The position numbers and the translations under genes were made by a program. The notes under the pieces are model-generated. The model made no database searches. It worked only from the letters and a program-made list of their open reading frames with translations, and had not been told where the DNA came from. From an uncultured Barnesiella sp. (GTDB taxonomy: Bacteria; Bacteroidota; Bacteroidia; Bacteroidales; Barnesiellaceae), in NCBI GenBank assembly GCA_944320015.1, contig CALUFO010000020.1:1-47960 (forward strand): a stretch of 47,960 nt of DNA. Direction: 5' to 3'. This document shows positions 34,178-43,917 of the stretch, one piece after another (positions within the stretch are counted from its first letter, which is position 1; every line of letters starts with the position of its first letter).

Positions 34178-36958
34178 ATGCAAGAAAAACGACTATTTTT
34201 ATTAGATGCCTACGCACTCATTTACCGTTCGTATTATGCGTTTATCAAAAACCCGAGAATCAATTCCAAAGGGATAAACACCTCGGCCATTCTGGGGTTT
34301 GTCAATACGCTCGAAGAACTGCTAAAAAAAGAAAATCCTTCGCATATCGCCGTCGGATTCGACCCCCAAGGACCCACGTTCCGGCACGAGGCTTACGAAC
34401 AATACAAAGCACAACGCGAAGAGACCCCCGAGGTAATCCGCTATTCGGTACCGATTATCAAGGAGATTATCCGCGCCTACAACATTCCCATTCTCGAAGT
34501 TCCCGGATTCGAAGCTGACGACGTCATAGGAACTCTGGCAAAACTGGCCGAAAAAGAGGGGTTCGACACCTACATGATGACTCCCGACAAAGACTACGGG
34601 CAATTGGTCTCGCCCCACATCTTCATGTACAGGCCCAAATTCGGAGGCGATTTCGAGATACTGGGTCCCGAAGAAATCACTGCCAAGTACAGCATTCAAT
34701 CGCCCGAGCAGGTCATTGACATTTTGGGATTGATGGGCGACAGTTCCGACAATATCCCCGGCTGCCCCGGCGTGGGAGAGAAAACCGCCATTAAACTCAT
34801 CGCCGATTTCGGAGGGATAGAGAATCTGCTGGCTCACACCGACCAATTAAAAGGCGCTCTTAAAACCAAAGTCGAAGAGAACCGTTCCCAAATAGAGTTC
34901 TCCAAATTTTTGGCGACTATCCGCACCGATGTTCCTATTGAATTTGATGAAAAATCACTCCGGCGAAAACCGGTCAACAGCGAGAAATTAAGACCCATAT
35001 TCGAAGAATTGGAGTTCCGCAGCCTCACCGAACGAGTATTGGGGAACCAAGCGGCCACCTCTGCGCCCAAACGAGCGGCGCAACCGTCGCTTTTCGACCA
35101 AAAATCCGAACCCGAGATAGAAGAGGCTTCCCCGGCCGAATCGAATTTAACCGACATCTCATCGACTCCGCACACCTATCATTTGACCGATACAACCGAG
35201 CAGATGTGGGATTTGGCGGCATTGCTTTCGTGCGCACCCGCTTTTGCCTTCGATACCGAGACAACCGGTGTCGACCCGATGAATGTAGAGCTGGTAGGAC
35301 TATCCTTTGCACTTAAAGAACACGAAGCCTACTATATACCTATTCCCGAAGATCCGGAAAAAGCGCGCGCGACGGTAAACATTTTCAAATCGGCATTGGA
35401 AAATCCCCGATCCTTGAAAATAGGGCAGAACATCAAGTATGACTACATCGTGCTCCACAACTATGGGATCCATGTGAAAGGCGATTTCTTCGATACAATG
35501 GTCGCCCATTACCTGTTACAGCCCGAACAATATCACAACATGGACTATCTGGCCAATGTCTATCTCAAATACAAAACGATTCCCATCGAGGATTTGATAG
35601 GCCCCAAAGGGAAAAAACAACTCTCCATGAGACAAGTCGCAATCGAGGAGATATGCCGGTATGCCGCCGAGGATGCCGATATAACCCTGCAACTGAAAAA
35701 TCGCCTCGAACAAGAGTTGGTAGCCGGAAAAATGGAAAAACTTTTCTATGAAATCGAGATGCCTTTGACCCGGGTGCTCGCCGATATGGAGATTGCCGGA
35801 GTCAACGTCGACACAGCCGAGTTGAAAAGTTCTTCCGACCTGCTCACCCAACGATTGAAAGAATTGGAACAGGAGATTTACCAATTGGCCGGGACGACGT
35901 TCAACGTCAGTTCGGCCCGGCAGGTGGGCGAAATCCTTTTCGAGCGGCTGAAAATCGACGAAAAGGCCAAAAAGACCAAGACCGGACAATACTCCACCAC
36001 CGAGGAAGTCCTCGAAAAACTACGCTCCCGCCACCCCATTGTGGGCAAAATCCTCGACCAACGGGGCATTCGCAAGCTGCTGAGCACCTATATCAACGCC
36101 TTGCCCGAACTAATTAACCCCAAGACAGGAAAAATACACACCTCGTTCAACCAGACGATTACCGCTACGGGACGACTCAGTTCGAGCAATCCCAATCTAC
36201 AAAACATTCCTATCCGGGATAACGAGGGACGCGAAATTCGACGGGCATTTGTCCCCGATCCGGGTTGCACATTCTTCTCGGCCGACTACTCCCAAATCGA
36301 ATTGCGCATTATGGCTCACCTCAGCGGCGACCGTCACATGATAGAGGCTTTCCGCGAAGGATCGGACATTCACGCCGCCACCGCCGCCAAAATTTATAAA
36401 GTGCCTATCGACAAAGTGACCCCCGACATGCGAAGAAAAGCCAAAACAGCCAACTTCGGAATCATTTACGGCATCTCGGTATTCGGTCTGGCAGAGCGGC
36501 TGAACATACCTCGGAGCGAAGCCAAAATTCTTATCGACGGCTACTTCGAGAGCTACCCGCAAATCAAAGAATATATGAACAAGAGTATCGAGATTGCCCG
36601 CGAAAAAGGATACGTCGAAACCATCTGCGGCCGTAAACGAATGCTCCCCGACATACACTCGCACAATAGCGTCGTAAGAGGCTATGCCGAACGAAACGCC
36701 ATCAATGCTCCCATACAGGGCAGCGCGGCCGACATCATCAAAATCGCCATGATACGCATCGCCCGTCGGCTCGAAGAGGAACAATTGAAAAGCCGCATGA
36801 TTCTGCAAGTACACGACGAACTCAACTTCAACGTCCCCACCGAAGAGCTGGAGCGCGTGAAAGCGATTGTATGTGAAGAGATGGAAAATGCCTATCCTTT
36901 GCAAGTACCGTTAGTGGCCGATTTCGGGACAGGAGCAAACTGGCTGGAAGCCCATTAA
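34178..36958 (+). CDS. polA: DNA polymerase I
   Basis: Repair and Okazaki-fragment polymerase of 926 residues. The 5'-3' exonuclease/flap domain is N-terminal (LLDAYALIYRSYYAF, VPGFEADDVIGTLA, GLMGDSSDNIPGCPGVGEKT). The 3'-5' exonuclease looks active: FDTETTG (D359, E361), IGQNIKYDY and YAAEDADITLQ. The polymerase domain has motif A FSADYSQIELRIM (D703, E708), motif B RRKAKTANFGIIYG and motif C QVHDELNF (D880). A variable linker of about 40 residues separates the first two domains. It is divergent from the polyprenyl synthase gene and 80 bases from mfd. Confidence 0.98.
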   Translation: MQEKRLFLLDAYALIYRSYYAFIKNPRINSKGINTSAILGFVNTLEELLKKENPSHIAVGFDPQGPTFRHEAYEQYKAQREETPEVIRYSVPIIKEIIRAYNIPILEVPGFEADDVIGTLAKLAEKEGFDTYMMTPDKDYGQLVSPHIFMYRPKFGGDFEILGPEEITAKYSIQSPEQVIDILGLMGDSSDNIPGCPGVGEKTAIKLIADFGGIENLLAHTDQLKGALKTKVEENRSQIEFSKFLATIRTDVPIEFDEKSLRRKPVNSEKLRPIFEELEFRSLTERVLGNQAATSAPKRAAQPSLFDQKSEPEIEEASPAESNLTDISSTPHTYHLTDTTEQMWDLAALLSCAPAFAFDTETTGVDPMNVELVGLSFALKEHEAYYIPIPEDPEKARATVNIFKSALENPRSLKIGQNIKYDYIVLHNYGIHVKGDFFDTMVAHYLLQPEQYHNMDYLANVYLKYKTIPIEDLIGPKGKKQLSMRQVAIEEICRYAAEDADITLQLKNRLEQELVAGKMEKLFYEIEMPLTRVLADMEIAGVNVDTAELKSSSDLLTQRLKELEQEIYQLAGTTFNVSSARQVGEILFERLKIDEKAKKTKTGQYSTTEEVLEKLRSRHPIVGKILDQRGIRKLLSTYINALPELINPKTGKIHTSFNQTITATGRLSSSNPNLQNIPIRDNEGREIRRAFVPDPGCTFFSADYSQIELRIMAHLSGDRHMIEAFREGSDIHAATAAKIYKVPIDKVTPDMRRKAKTANFGIIYGISVFGLAERLNIPRSEAKILIDGYFESYPQIKEYMNKSIEIAREKGYVETICGRKRMLPDIHSHNSVVRGYAERNAINAPIQGSAADIIKIAMIRIARRLEEEQLKSRMILQVHDELNFNVPTEELERVKAIVCEEMENAYPLQVPLVADFGTGANWLEAH

Positions 36959-37004
36959 AGGAAAAACGAGACGACCGATATGAACTCCGATGAGAATAAA
37001 TATG

Positions 37005-37012
37005 TAATTTTG
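37005..37012 (+). promoter_or_regulatory. -7 element for mfd
   Basis: TAATTTTG fits TAnnTTTG. The transcript would start near 37019, supporting the ATG at 37039 over the TTG at 37030. Confidence 0.5.
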
Positions 37013-37038
37013 CTCCCGCTTAACGACGATTGACAAGA

Positions 37039-40000
37039 ATGGACATTCACAGTTTTTCTGCGCTTTTCAACACGCCGGCGAGACGCGAAGCCTTTTTATC
37101 GCTGGTCACAGACAACCGGAAGAAAAATATCTTTATCCAAGGCCTCGAAGGCTCGGCGGCGGCTCTCCTCTTTTCCAACCTTTTGGAAAACAAACAGGCT
37201 CACCTCATCATCGCCAACGATTTGGACGAAGCGGGGTATCTCTACAACGACTTGGTTCAACTCAACGGCAGCGACCAGATACTTTTGTTCCCCTCGGGAT
37301 ACAAGCGGGACATTAAATACGGACAACCCGACCCTCCGTCCGAAATATTGAGAACCGAGGTCCTCAACCGGCTGAACCAAAAAGGCGATGCCTTGCTCGT
37401 AGTCACCTATCCCGAAGCCATTGCCGAGAAAGTCGTACCCTCCAATACGCTATCGGAACAAACCTTGCATATCGACAAAAAAAAGAAGTACGATATCATT
37501 TCGCTCTCCGACCAACTGAGGGAGCGAGGATTCGAAGAGGTCGACTATGTGTACGAGCCGGGGCAATTTGCCGTGCGAGGCAGTATCCTCGACGTCTTTT
37601 CCTATACCAACGAATTGCCCTATCGCATCGATTTCTTCGGAAAAGACGTCGAGAGTATCCGCTCCTTCGAGGTCGAGACACAACTATCGAAAGAAAAACT
37701 CGACGAAGCCTATATCATCGCCAACGTATGCAACCAAGAAAGCTCGGGCATCTCGATACTCGATTTCATCGATAAAAACACGATTCTACTCTGCCGGAAC
37801 TTGTCATGGATTATCGACCGTATCGCCGCAATTGCCTCCGAATCGCTATCGGAACAAACCCTCATCGCCGAGGAGGGCGACCGATATGCCATGCAAAAAA
37901 TTATCGATGCCGACGCTTTCAAGCGAAAAATCATCGATTTCCGGCGCATCGACTACGGCTCTACCAGCGAAGCTCAGGCACCGTCCATTATCCGGTTCAA
38001 CTGTACACCACAAGGCATCTACCACAAGAATTTCGATTTGGTGAGCCAATCTTTTTCCCAATTCATCGAGAAAAATTACACAATCTACATACTTAGCGAC
38101 AGCGAAAAACAAATCGAGCGCCTGCAAGCTATCTTCGAAGAACGGGGCGAATCGATTACCTTCACACCTGTGCTGAAAACCCTACACGAGGGGTTTGTCG
38201 ACAACGACTTGAAGATGTGCTGTTTCACCGACCATCAGATCTTCGACCGATTCCACAAATACACCCTCAAAAGCGAACATGCCCGCTCGGGAAAACTGGC
38301 CCTTTCGCTAAAAGAACTCAGCCAAATAGAAGTGGGCGACTATATCGTGCATGTAGACCACGGAATAGGACGTTTCGGTGGATTGATCCGTACCGAAATC
38401 AACGGGAAAATGCAAGAAGTCATCAAGCTGACTTACCAAAACGACGACATTATCTTCGTGAGTATCCATGCCCTGCATAAATTGGCGAAATATCGGGCCA
38501 AAGAGGGAGAGGCACCCCGCATCAACAAATTGGGAAGCGGAGCATGGGAACGTATGAAAGAGAAGACAAAAGGCAAAATGAAAGAGATTGCCCGCGACCT
38601 CATCAAACTCTATGCCGCCCGCAAACAAGAAAAAGGGTTTGCCTTCTCGCCCGACTCTTTCCTGCAACAAGAACTCGAAGCCTCGTTCATTTATGAAGAT
38701 ACCCCCGACCAAATAAAATCGACCGCCGAAGTAAAAGCCGATATGGAACGTGAGCGTCCCATGGACCGGCTCATCTGCGGCGATGTAGGATTCGGAAAAA
38801 CCGAAATCGCCATACGAGCCGCATTCAAAGCCACCTGCGACAACAAGCAAGTAGCCGTACTTGTCCCTACTACCGTGCTGGCGTTTCAACACTACCAAAC
38901 CTTCAAAGAGCGGTTAAAGGAATTTCCGGTCCGCATCGAATACCTCAGCCGAGCCCGCAAGGCTTCGGACGTGAAAGCGATTCTCAAAGACCTCGCCGAG
39001 CGCAAAATCGACATCATCATCGGCACGCACAAACTCATAGGCAAAGATGTGAAATTCAAAGATTTGGGGTTGCTGATTATCGACGAAGAGCAAAAATTCG
39101 GAGTCGCCGTCAAAGAGAAACTCAAACAGATGAAAGTCAATGTCGATACCCTCACCATGTCGGCGACACCCATACCCCGCACCCTGCAATTCTCCTTAAT
39201 GGGCGCGCGCGACCTATCGGTCATCTCTACCCCGCCCGCCAACCGATATCCCATTCAGACCGAAGTACACGCCTTCAACGACGATATTATCAAAGAGGCT
39301 ATCAACTTCGAGATGAGCCGGGGCGGACAAATTTTCTTTGTCAACAACCGCATACCCCAACTATATGAACTCGAAAATACCATACACAGGCTTGTTCCCG
39401 ACGCCCGAGTCGTCATAGGCCACGGACAAATGCCTCCCGAGAAACTCGAACAGGCTATCATCGACTTTGTCAACTACGACTACGACGTGCTGTTGGCGAC
39501 CACAATCATCGAGTCGGGAATCGATATGCCCAACACCAACACGATCATCATCAACGACGCGCAAAACTTCGGGTTGAGCGAACTGCACCAACTCAGAGGC
39601 CGCGTAGGCCGCAGCAACCGCAAAGCCTTCTGTTACCTTCTCACCCCGCCCCGGCATACCTTCTCGGTCGATGCCCGACGACGGCTGCAAGCTATCGAGA
39701 GCTTCTCGGAGTTGGGTAGCGGCATACACATCGCCATGCAGGACCTCGACATTCGGGGAGCCGGCAACCTTTTAGGAGCGGAACAGAGCGGATTCATCGC
39801 CGATTTGGGCTACGAAACATATCAAAAAATCTTGAAAGAGGCTGTCGAAGAATTGAAAAACGACGAGTTCAGCGACCTCTATTACGGAAGCGATTCCGAT
39901 GCAAAACCCGAAGAATTTGTATCGGAATGTACCATCGAATCCGACTTGGAAATCCTATTCCCTGCCGACTATGTGCCACAAGAATCGGAACGCATCTCGC

Positions 40001-40383
40001 TCTATCAAGAACTCGACAACATGGAACGGGAGACCGACATACGCCAATTCTGCGAACGCCTCGAAGACCGCTTCGGCCGTATCCCTCACGAAGCTATGGA
40101 GCTGATACGGATAGTGCGGTTGAGAAGACTGGCCCGACAATTGGGCATCGAAAAAGTAGGGTTGAAACAAGGCTACATGTATCTCTACTTTGTCTCGGAC
40201 GAACATGTCGCTTACTACCAGTCGGCCGCATTCGGCCGCATATTGGGCTTCCTGCAAAAGAACCCCAAACGATGTAAGTTGCGGGAAATAAAGGGCCGCC
40301 GTTCACTCTCGATAAAGGATATTATTTCGGTGGAATCGGCGGTTGCGGTGTTGGAGGAGATGTTACAGACCGATCCTGTTTAA
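37039..40383 (+). CDS. mfd: Transcription-repair coupling factor
   Basis: Removes RNA polymerase stalled at lesions and recruits UvrA. The 1114 residues include the UvrB-homology module at the N-terminus (GSAAALLFSNLL..., VDYVYEPGQFAVRGSILDVF), the polymerase-interacting Tudor-like domain (VGDYIVHVDHGIGRFGGLI), the translocase with Walker A DVGFGKTE (K587) and DEEQ (682-685), MSATPIPRTLQFSLMGARDL, and the TRG/D7 C-terminal region. The N-terminal motif I is degenerate, as usual in Mfd. Its last 62 bases are overlapped on the opposite strand by the MscS gene. Confidence 0.98.
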   Translation: MDIHSFSALFNTPARREAFLSLVTDNRKKNIFIQGLEGSAAALLFSNLLENKQAHLIIANDLDEAGYLYNDLVQLNGSDQILLFPSGYKRDIKYGQPDPPSEILRTEVLNRLNQKGDALLVVTYPEAIAEKVVPSNTLSEQTLHIDKKKKYDIISLSDQLRERGFEEVDYVYEPGQFAVRGSILDVFSYTNELPYRIDFFGKDVESIRSFEVETQLSKEKLDEAYIIANVCNQESSGISILDFIDKNTILLCRNLSWIIDRIAAIASESLSEQTLIAEEGDRYAMQKIIDADAFKRKIIDFRRIDYGSTSEAQAPSIIRFNCTPQGIYHKNFDLVSQSFSQFIEKNYTIYILSDSEKQIERLQAIFEERGESITFTPVLKTLHEGFVDNDLKMCCFTDHQIFDRFHKYTLKSEHARSGKLALSLKELSQIEVGDYIVHVDHGIGRFGGLIRTEINGKMQEVIKLTYQNDDIIFVSIHALHKLAKYRAKEGEAPRINKLGSGAWERMKEKTKGKMKEIARDLIKLYAARKQEKGFAFSPDSFLQQELEASFIYEDTPDQIKSTAEVKADMERERPMDRLICGDVGFGKTEIAIRAAFKATCDNKQVAVLVPTTVLAFQHYQTFKERLKEFPVRIEYLSRARKASDVKAILKDLAERKIDIIIGTHKLIGKDVKFKDLGLLIIDEEQKFGVAVKEKLKQMKVNVDTLTMSATPIPRTLQFSLMGARDLSVISTPPANRYPIQTEVHAFNDDIIKEAINFEMSRGGQIFFVNNRIPQLYELENTIHRLVPDARVVIGHGQMPPEKLEQAIIDFVNYDYDVLLATTIIESGIDMPNTNTIIINDAQNFGLSELHQLRGRVGRSNRKAFCYLLTPPRHTFSVDARRRLQAIESFSELGSGIHIAMQDLDIRGAGNLLGAEQSGFIADLGYETYQKILKEAVEELKNDEFSDLYYGSDSDAKPEEFVSECTIESDLEILFPADYVPQESERISLYQELDNMERETDIRQFCERLEDRFGRIPHEAMELIRIVRLRRLARQLGIEKVGLKQGYMYLYFVSDEHVAYYQSAAFGRILGFLQKNPKRCKLREIKGRRSLSIKDIISVESAVAVLEEMLQTDPV

Positions 40384-41716
40384 CGGCTCCCGGCTCCATC
40401 GTACCAACGGGAATACCCCACAATTCGTCGGGACGACGACCGGCTGTCAACAGCGCCGCATTGATATAATCGCGACTCGACGGATTCTGGAACGGATAAA
40501 GTCCGAACTGCGGCATCACCGCGGCATAATGCTCGAATATCTCGGACTGAATCGACTCATAACTCACCCAGTCGGTATTATTCGAAAAACAATACAGTTG
40601 CACAGGCAAACCATTGTCGGTAGGGTCGAGAGTACGCACCATCAGAGTCATTTGGCCGGCAATGAATTTATGTTGTTGCAGATAAAGGGTCATATACGCT
40701 CGAAACAAACCTAAATTTGTCTCTATGGTACCGTTCACCAACCCCAAACTATTCTGGGTATTTTCTACCTTCCCTGCTTGCTGTTGAGCCTCTTTTTTTT
40801 CGATGAAATCACGCAAAATAGCCATTTCTTTCATCTTTTCCAAAAATTCGGGAGTACAGAATTTTACCGTACTCAAATCGATCGTAAACGACCGCATGAT
40901 GCGCCGTCCTCCCGAAGTGAGCATACCCCGCCAGTTTTGCACTTCGCCCGACACAAGCGAATAGGGAGGCAATGTCACGATGGTGTTGTCGAAATTCTGT
41001 ACCTTCACCGTATCCAACGACACATCGACGACAACCCCGTTTACCGCGCCTCCCGGCACGACAATCCAGTCACCATTGCGGATAATATCGTTTTGAGAAA
41101 GTTGAACCCCGGCTACAAATCCCAATATGCTGTCTTTAAAAACCAGCATCAACACGGCGGCGAAAGCGCCCAATCCCGTAATCAAAGCCATGGGCGAACG
41201 CTCTATCAAAATCGAAACGGTTACAATCACCCAAAAGCCGATAAGCAATCCTTTAATGATTTGAATCATTCCCTTCATAGGACGATCGCGCAATGCTGTC
41301 CGGCGTGAATAGATGCGCCAAAAAACCGATAACTGCGCATTTATCGAAAAAACCAAGACCCCAAGCAGATAAATCCAGCATATTTTTTCGATTAACCGCA
41401 AAAACGCCGGAGTCCCATGAAAGGCAAACGGCAACAAGGCCAATATCACCAACGGCGGGATAATATGGGTTATGCGGGTAAAGACATGCGCCTCGACCAA
41501 CCCTTTCAACAAATTGCTCCCTCGATAACGAACCAGCCGGTGAATCGCATAAATCACTATCGCCCGCAATATCCGTCCTACCACAATAGCGATTACAAAA
41601 ACCAAAATACCATATACAACACTGTTCCACACCGACGACGTCTCGCCCGTGATCCTCAGCAATAGGGACGATACCCACTCCATAAGCCTGTCGGCTATTT
41701 CATACGCTTTATTCAT
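40322..41716 (-). CDS. MscS family mechanosensitive channel (YbdG-like)
   Basis: A 464-residue protein with about five hydrophobic N-terminal segments (VYGILVFVIAIVVGRILRAI, IIPPLVILALLPFAF), the pore helix region LITGLGAFAAVLMLVFKDSI then LGFVAGVQLSQNDI, and the beta-rich MscS middle domain (GDWIVVPGGAVNGVVVDVSL, TIVTLPPYSLVSGEVQNWRG). The extended C-terminus resembles YbdG/MscM. It releases solutes at hypo-osmotic shock. The last 20 residues (...SPPTPQPPIPPK) are Pro-rich and lie in the region antisense to the mfd end, so they may be a recent extension. Confidence 0.92.
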   Translation of the reverse strand: MNKAYEIADRLMEWVSSLLLRITGETSSVWNSVVYGILVFVIAIVVGRILRAIVIYAIHRLVRYRGSNLLKGLVEAHVFTRITHIIPPLVILALLPFAFHGTPAFLRLIEKICWIYLLGVLVFSINAQLSVFWRIYSRRTALRDRPMKGMIQIIKGLLIGFWVIVTVSILIERSPMALITGLGAFAAVLMLVFKDSILGFVAGVQLSQNDIIRNGDWIVVPGGAVNGVVVDVSLDTVKVQNFDNTIVTLPPYSLVSGEVQNWRGMLTSGGRRIMRSFTIDLSTVKFCTPEFLEKMKEMAILRDFIEKKEAQQQAGKVENTQNSLGLVNGTIETNLGLFRAYMTLYLQQHKFIAGQMTLMVRTLDPTDNGLPVQLYCFSNNTDWVSYESIQSEIFEHYAAVMPQFGLYPFQNPSSRDYINAALLTAGRRPDELWGIPVGTMEPGAVKQDRSVTSPPTPQPPIPPK

Positions 41717-41790
41717 CTACTCACTTTTCGAATAAAACACCTCTCTACCCCTTTGAGTTCACCCCGCCCCGGTATCACCTCCACACAAAA

Positions 41791-41820
41791 AAAGGAAGAG
41801 ACTTGTAAAAAGCCTCTTCC
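41791..41820 (-). terminator. Terminator of the GHL10 gene
   Basis: On the minus strand GGAAGAG pairs with CTCTTCC around a 13-base loop, followed by TTTTTTTTG, 34 bases past the stop codon. Confidence 0.85.
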
Positions 41821-41853
41821 CCTCATCAATGAAAAACTAATTCTGTGCAGCAA

Positions 41854-43635
41854 TTAGTGAACAGCAACCTTTTCTCCGTTTACAATATACAATCCCGCCG
41901 GAAGCCCGATTTCGGTCGAACCGGCCGGAACTACTGCCCTATGCAACAATTGCCCCATGACCGAATATACACATACTTCGGTATCGGCAACGGCCGAGAC
42001 ATGTACAACACCATTGCCTCCATACACGGCAAAATCGTGGACAATTCCACATTGAATACCCGACGGCGTATTGATATAGGGTTGCGATTCATTACCCGCA
42101 GCGTCGATCGCCGTTACAACAAATATATAACTCGATTGGGTACAAGACGACACGTCGGCGCTCTTTTCCCAAGTAACCAATTTCAAATAGGCCGATCTGT
42201 CATATGTAGACTCATTGTTGACTACACGGTTGGGAACAAAATAAACCGCATACCGAATCGTTTCGTCGGCGTTGGGAGCCTCCCAAGTCAAGGTATTTCC
42301 CGAATGTGTGATATTGGTAATCTCCGGTAAAGTTTGAGGCGTTTTCCAAGTCATTACCGGGGTCAATGCCGGCTGTGTGAATTTGTTTTCGGCCAAATAA
42401 CCGTCGAGGCCATAACTGAAAAACTGCGTCGTATTAAAAAACACATGTCCCGGAGCCCCCATTTGATCGGTCGAACGGTTCATATCCACCTCGAAACCGC
42501 ACTCCTCGGTACCCTGTGCCGCTGTCGCCGCAATCGAACGCTCGATCATCGAAAGCCCCTTATATTCGTCTTCGGTCATATTGTACCGTTTCAAAATACT
42601 TCTCATACGCTGCGGACTGCTTTGCGGCATAGTAGATATACGCATACTCGAATAGAAATGACGGCCCATTATCTTAGCCACATCGGCCCACCACGGCACC
42701 AAGGTCGTGTATCCCCACGTTTGAGTCGTTGAACTGGGCCAGTAACATTGCGGCGAGATATAGTCGATACTTTTCTCCTTCAACCACGCCACACCGTCGC
42801 AATAGAGTTTGGAATACGCGCTCGTTCCACGACTCGTATCCAAGTACTCGATACCATACGAAGCCGCTACGCTACTGCTACCGCCCCATATCCCGAAAGG
42901 CCCGACACCAAATTTTACCGTAGATTTCGTTGTCTGGATCATACTGTAAATATCCGACATCAGCACATTCACATTCTCACGGCGCCAATCGCCCACATCC
43001 TTGCCTGCCGGCTTGTAAAGATTTTGTGAATAAGCGTCTTGATTGGTGGTCCCGTCATAGGAATAAAAATAGTCGTCGAAGATAATCCCGTCGACGTTGT
43101 AATGGGTAATAATATCTTTAATCACATTCACCAAATATTCCCTCACCTCGGGATTTCCCGGGTCGAGAATATAACTCGTCGAATATTCGAGCAGCCATTC
43201 GGGGTGATTCTTGCGAATAGGGTCATTGGCTCCGTGCATATTTTTGCTACTCTCATATCGGTAGGGGTTGATCCATGCGTGTAGCTCCATGCCCCGCTTG
43301 TGAGCCTCCTCGATAGCGAAAGCCAACGGATCATAGCCCGGGTCTTTACCCCGCGTGCCGGTAAGATACTGCGACCACGGCTCATAAGCCGATTCGTACA
43401 AGGCGTCGCACATAGGGCGCACTTGAAAATAGACAGCGTTCATGCGAGCAGCTTGCATACCATCGAGGATAGTCTTCAATGCCGCTTGCTGCTGGGTTGC
43501 CGTTTCTGACGAATTAGGCCAGTCGATATTGCTCACTGTGGCAAGCCATGTAGCACGCAATTCTCGTTTGGGTGATTCGGCCGAAAGGGAATAGAAAAGC
43601 CCAATTGCCAAAATAAGGAGGACGATTTTTTTCAT
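41854..43635 (-). CDS. Secreted glycosyl hydrolase-like family 10 (GHL10, DUF187) protein
   Basis: A 593-residue exported protein: signal peptide (KKIVLLILAIGLFYSLSA), a barrel of about 350 residues with ELRATWLATVSNIDWP, MNAVYFQVRPMCDALYES, GYDPLAFAIEEAHKRGMELH and IIFDDYFYSYD (a DD pair placed like a glycosidase acid), then a fibronectin III-like module and a C-terminal 50-residue module ending in VCVYSVMGQLLHRAVVP then LPAGLYIV, typical of type IX secretion sorting domains. Members are thought to act on glycans, perhaps peptidoglycan-linked. An upstream in-frame GTG (43644) is less likely than the ATG at 43635. Confidence 0.9.
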   Translation of the reverse strand: MKKIVLLILAIGLFYSLSAESPKRELRATWLATVSNIDWPNSSETATQQQAALKTILDGMQAARMNAVYFQVRPMCDALYESAYEPWSQYLTGTRGKDPGYDPLAFAIEEAHKRGMELHAWINPYRYESSKNMHGANDPIRKNHPEWLLEYSTSYILDPGNPEVREYLVNVIKDIITHYNVDGIIFDDYFYSYDGTTNQDAYSQNLYKPAGKDVGDWRRENVNVLMSDIYSMIQTTKSTVKFGVGPFGIWGGSSSVAASYGIEYLDTSRGTSAYSKLYCDGVAWLKEKSIDYISPQCYWPSSTTQTWGYTTLVPWWADVAKIMGRHFYSSMRISTMPQSSPQRMRSILKRYNMTEDEYKGLSMIERSIAATAAQGTEECGFEVDMNRSTDQMGAPGHVFFNTTQFFSYGLDGYLAENKFTQPALTPVMTWKTPQTLPEITNITHSGNTLTWEAPNADETIRYAVYFVPNRVVNNESTYDRSAYLKLVTWEKSADVSSCTQSSYIFVVTAIDAAGNESQPYINTPSGIQCGIVHDFAVYGGNGVVHVSAVADTEVCVYSVMGQLLHRAVVPAGSTEIGLPAGLYIVNGEKVAVH

Positions 43636-43799
43636 GTTATTCACGGATTATTAGTCTATTTTACAAATATAAGCAGACAAAAAGCGATTCCCGTCATCAG
43701 CTTCTCTAAATAAATAAAACGATAATTAATTTTTGTTTTAAATAAAACGTTGAATTACACCTTCATGCTTCACAATTTCCAACGTAAGAAAAGAATCGT

Positions 43800-43807
43800 T
43801 ATCTTTG
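43800..43807 (+). promoter_or_regulatory. -7 element for ychF
   Basis: TATCTTTG is an exact match. The transcript would begin near 43813, giving a leader of about 105 bases that folds strongly (next entry). No -33 TTTG is visible. Confidence 0.55.
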
Positions 43808-43814
43808 CACAGGT

Positions 43815-43883
43815 TGTAAAAATGGGGCGTCCCGGCAGAGACAAGCAGGGGTTGTCTCGATAACGGAAGTTTCTATTTTTACA
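43815..43883 (+). promoter_or_regulatory. Structured leader of ychF
   Basis: TGTAAAAAT (43815-43823) pairs perfectly with ATTTTTACA (43875-43883), closing a domain that holds the perfect hairpin GAGACAA-GCAGGGG-TTGTCTC (43838-43858). The 5' arm lies at the predicted transcript start. The fold matches no riboswitch class I know. Confidence 0.45.
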
Positions 43884-43917
43884 CTGTTTTCGACATAAAA
43901 CAAAACTATTTGATATA

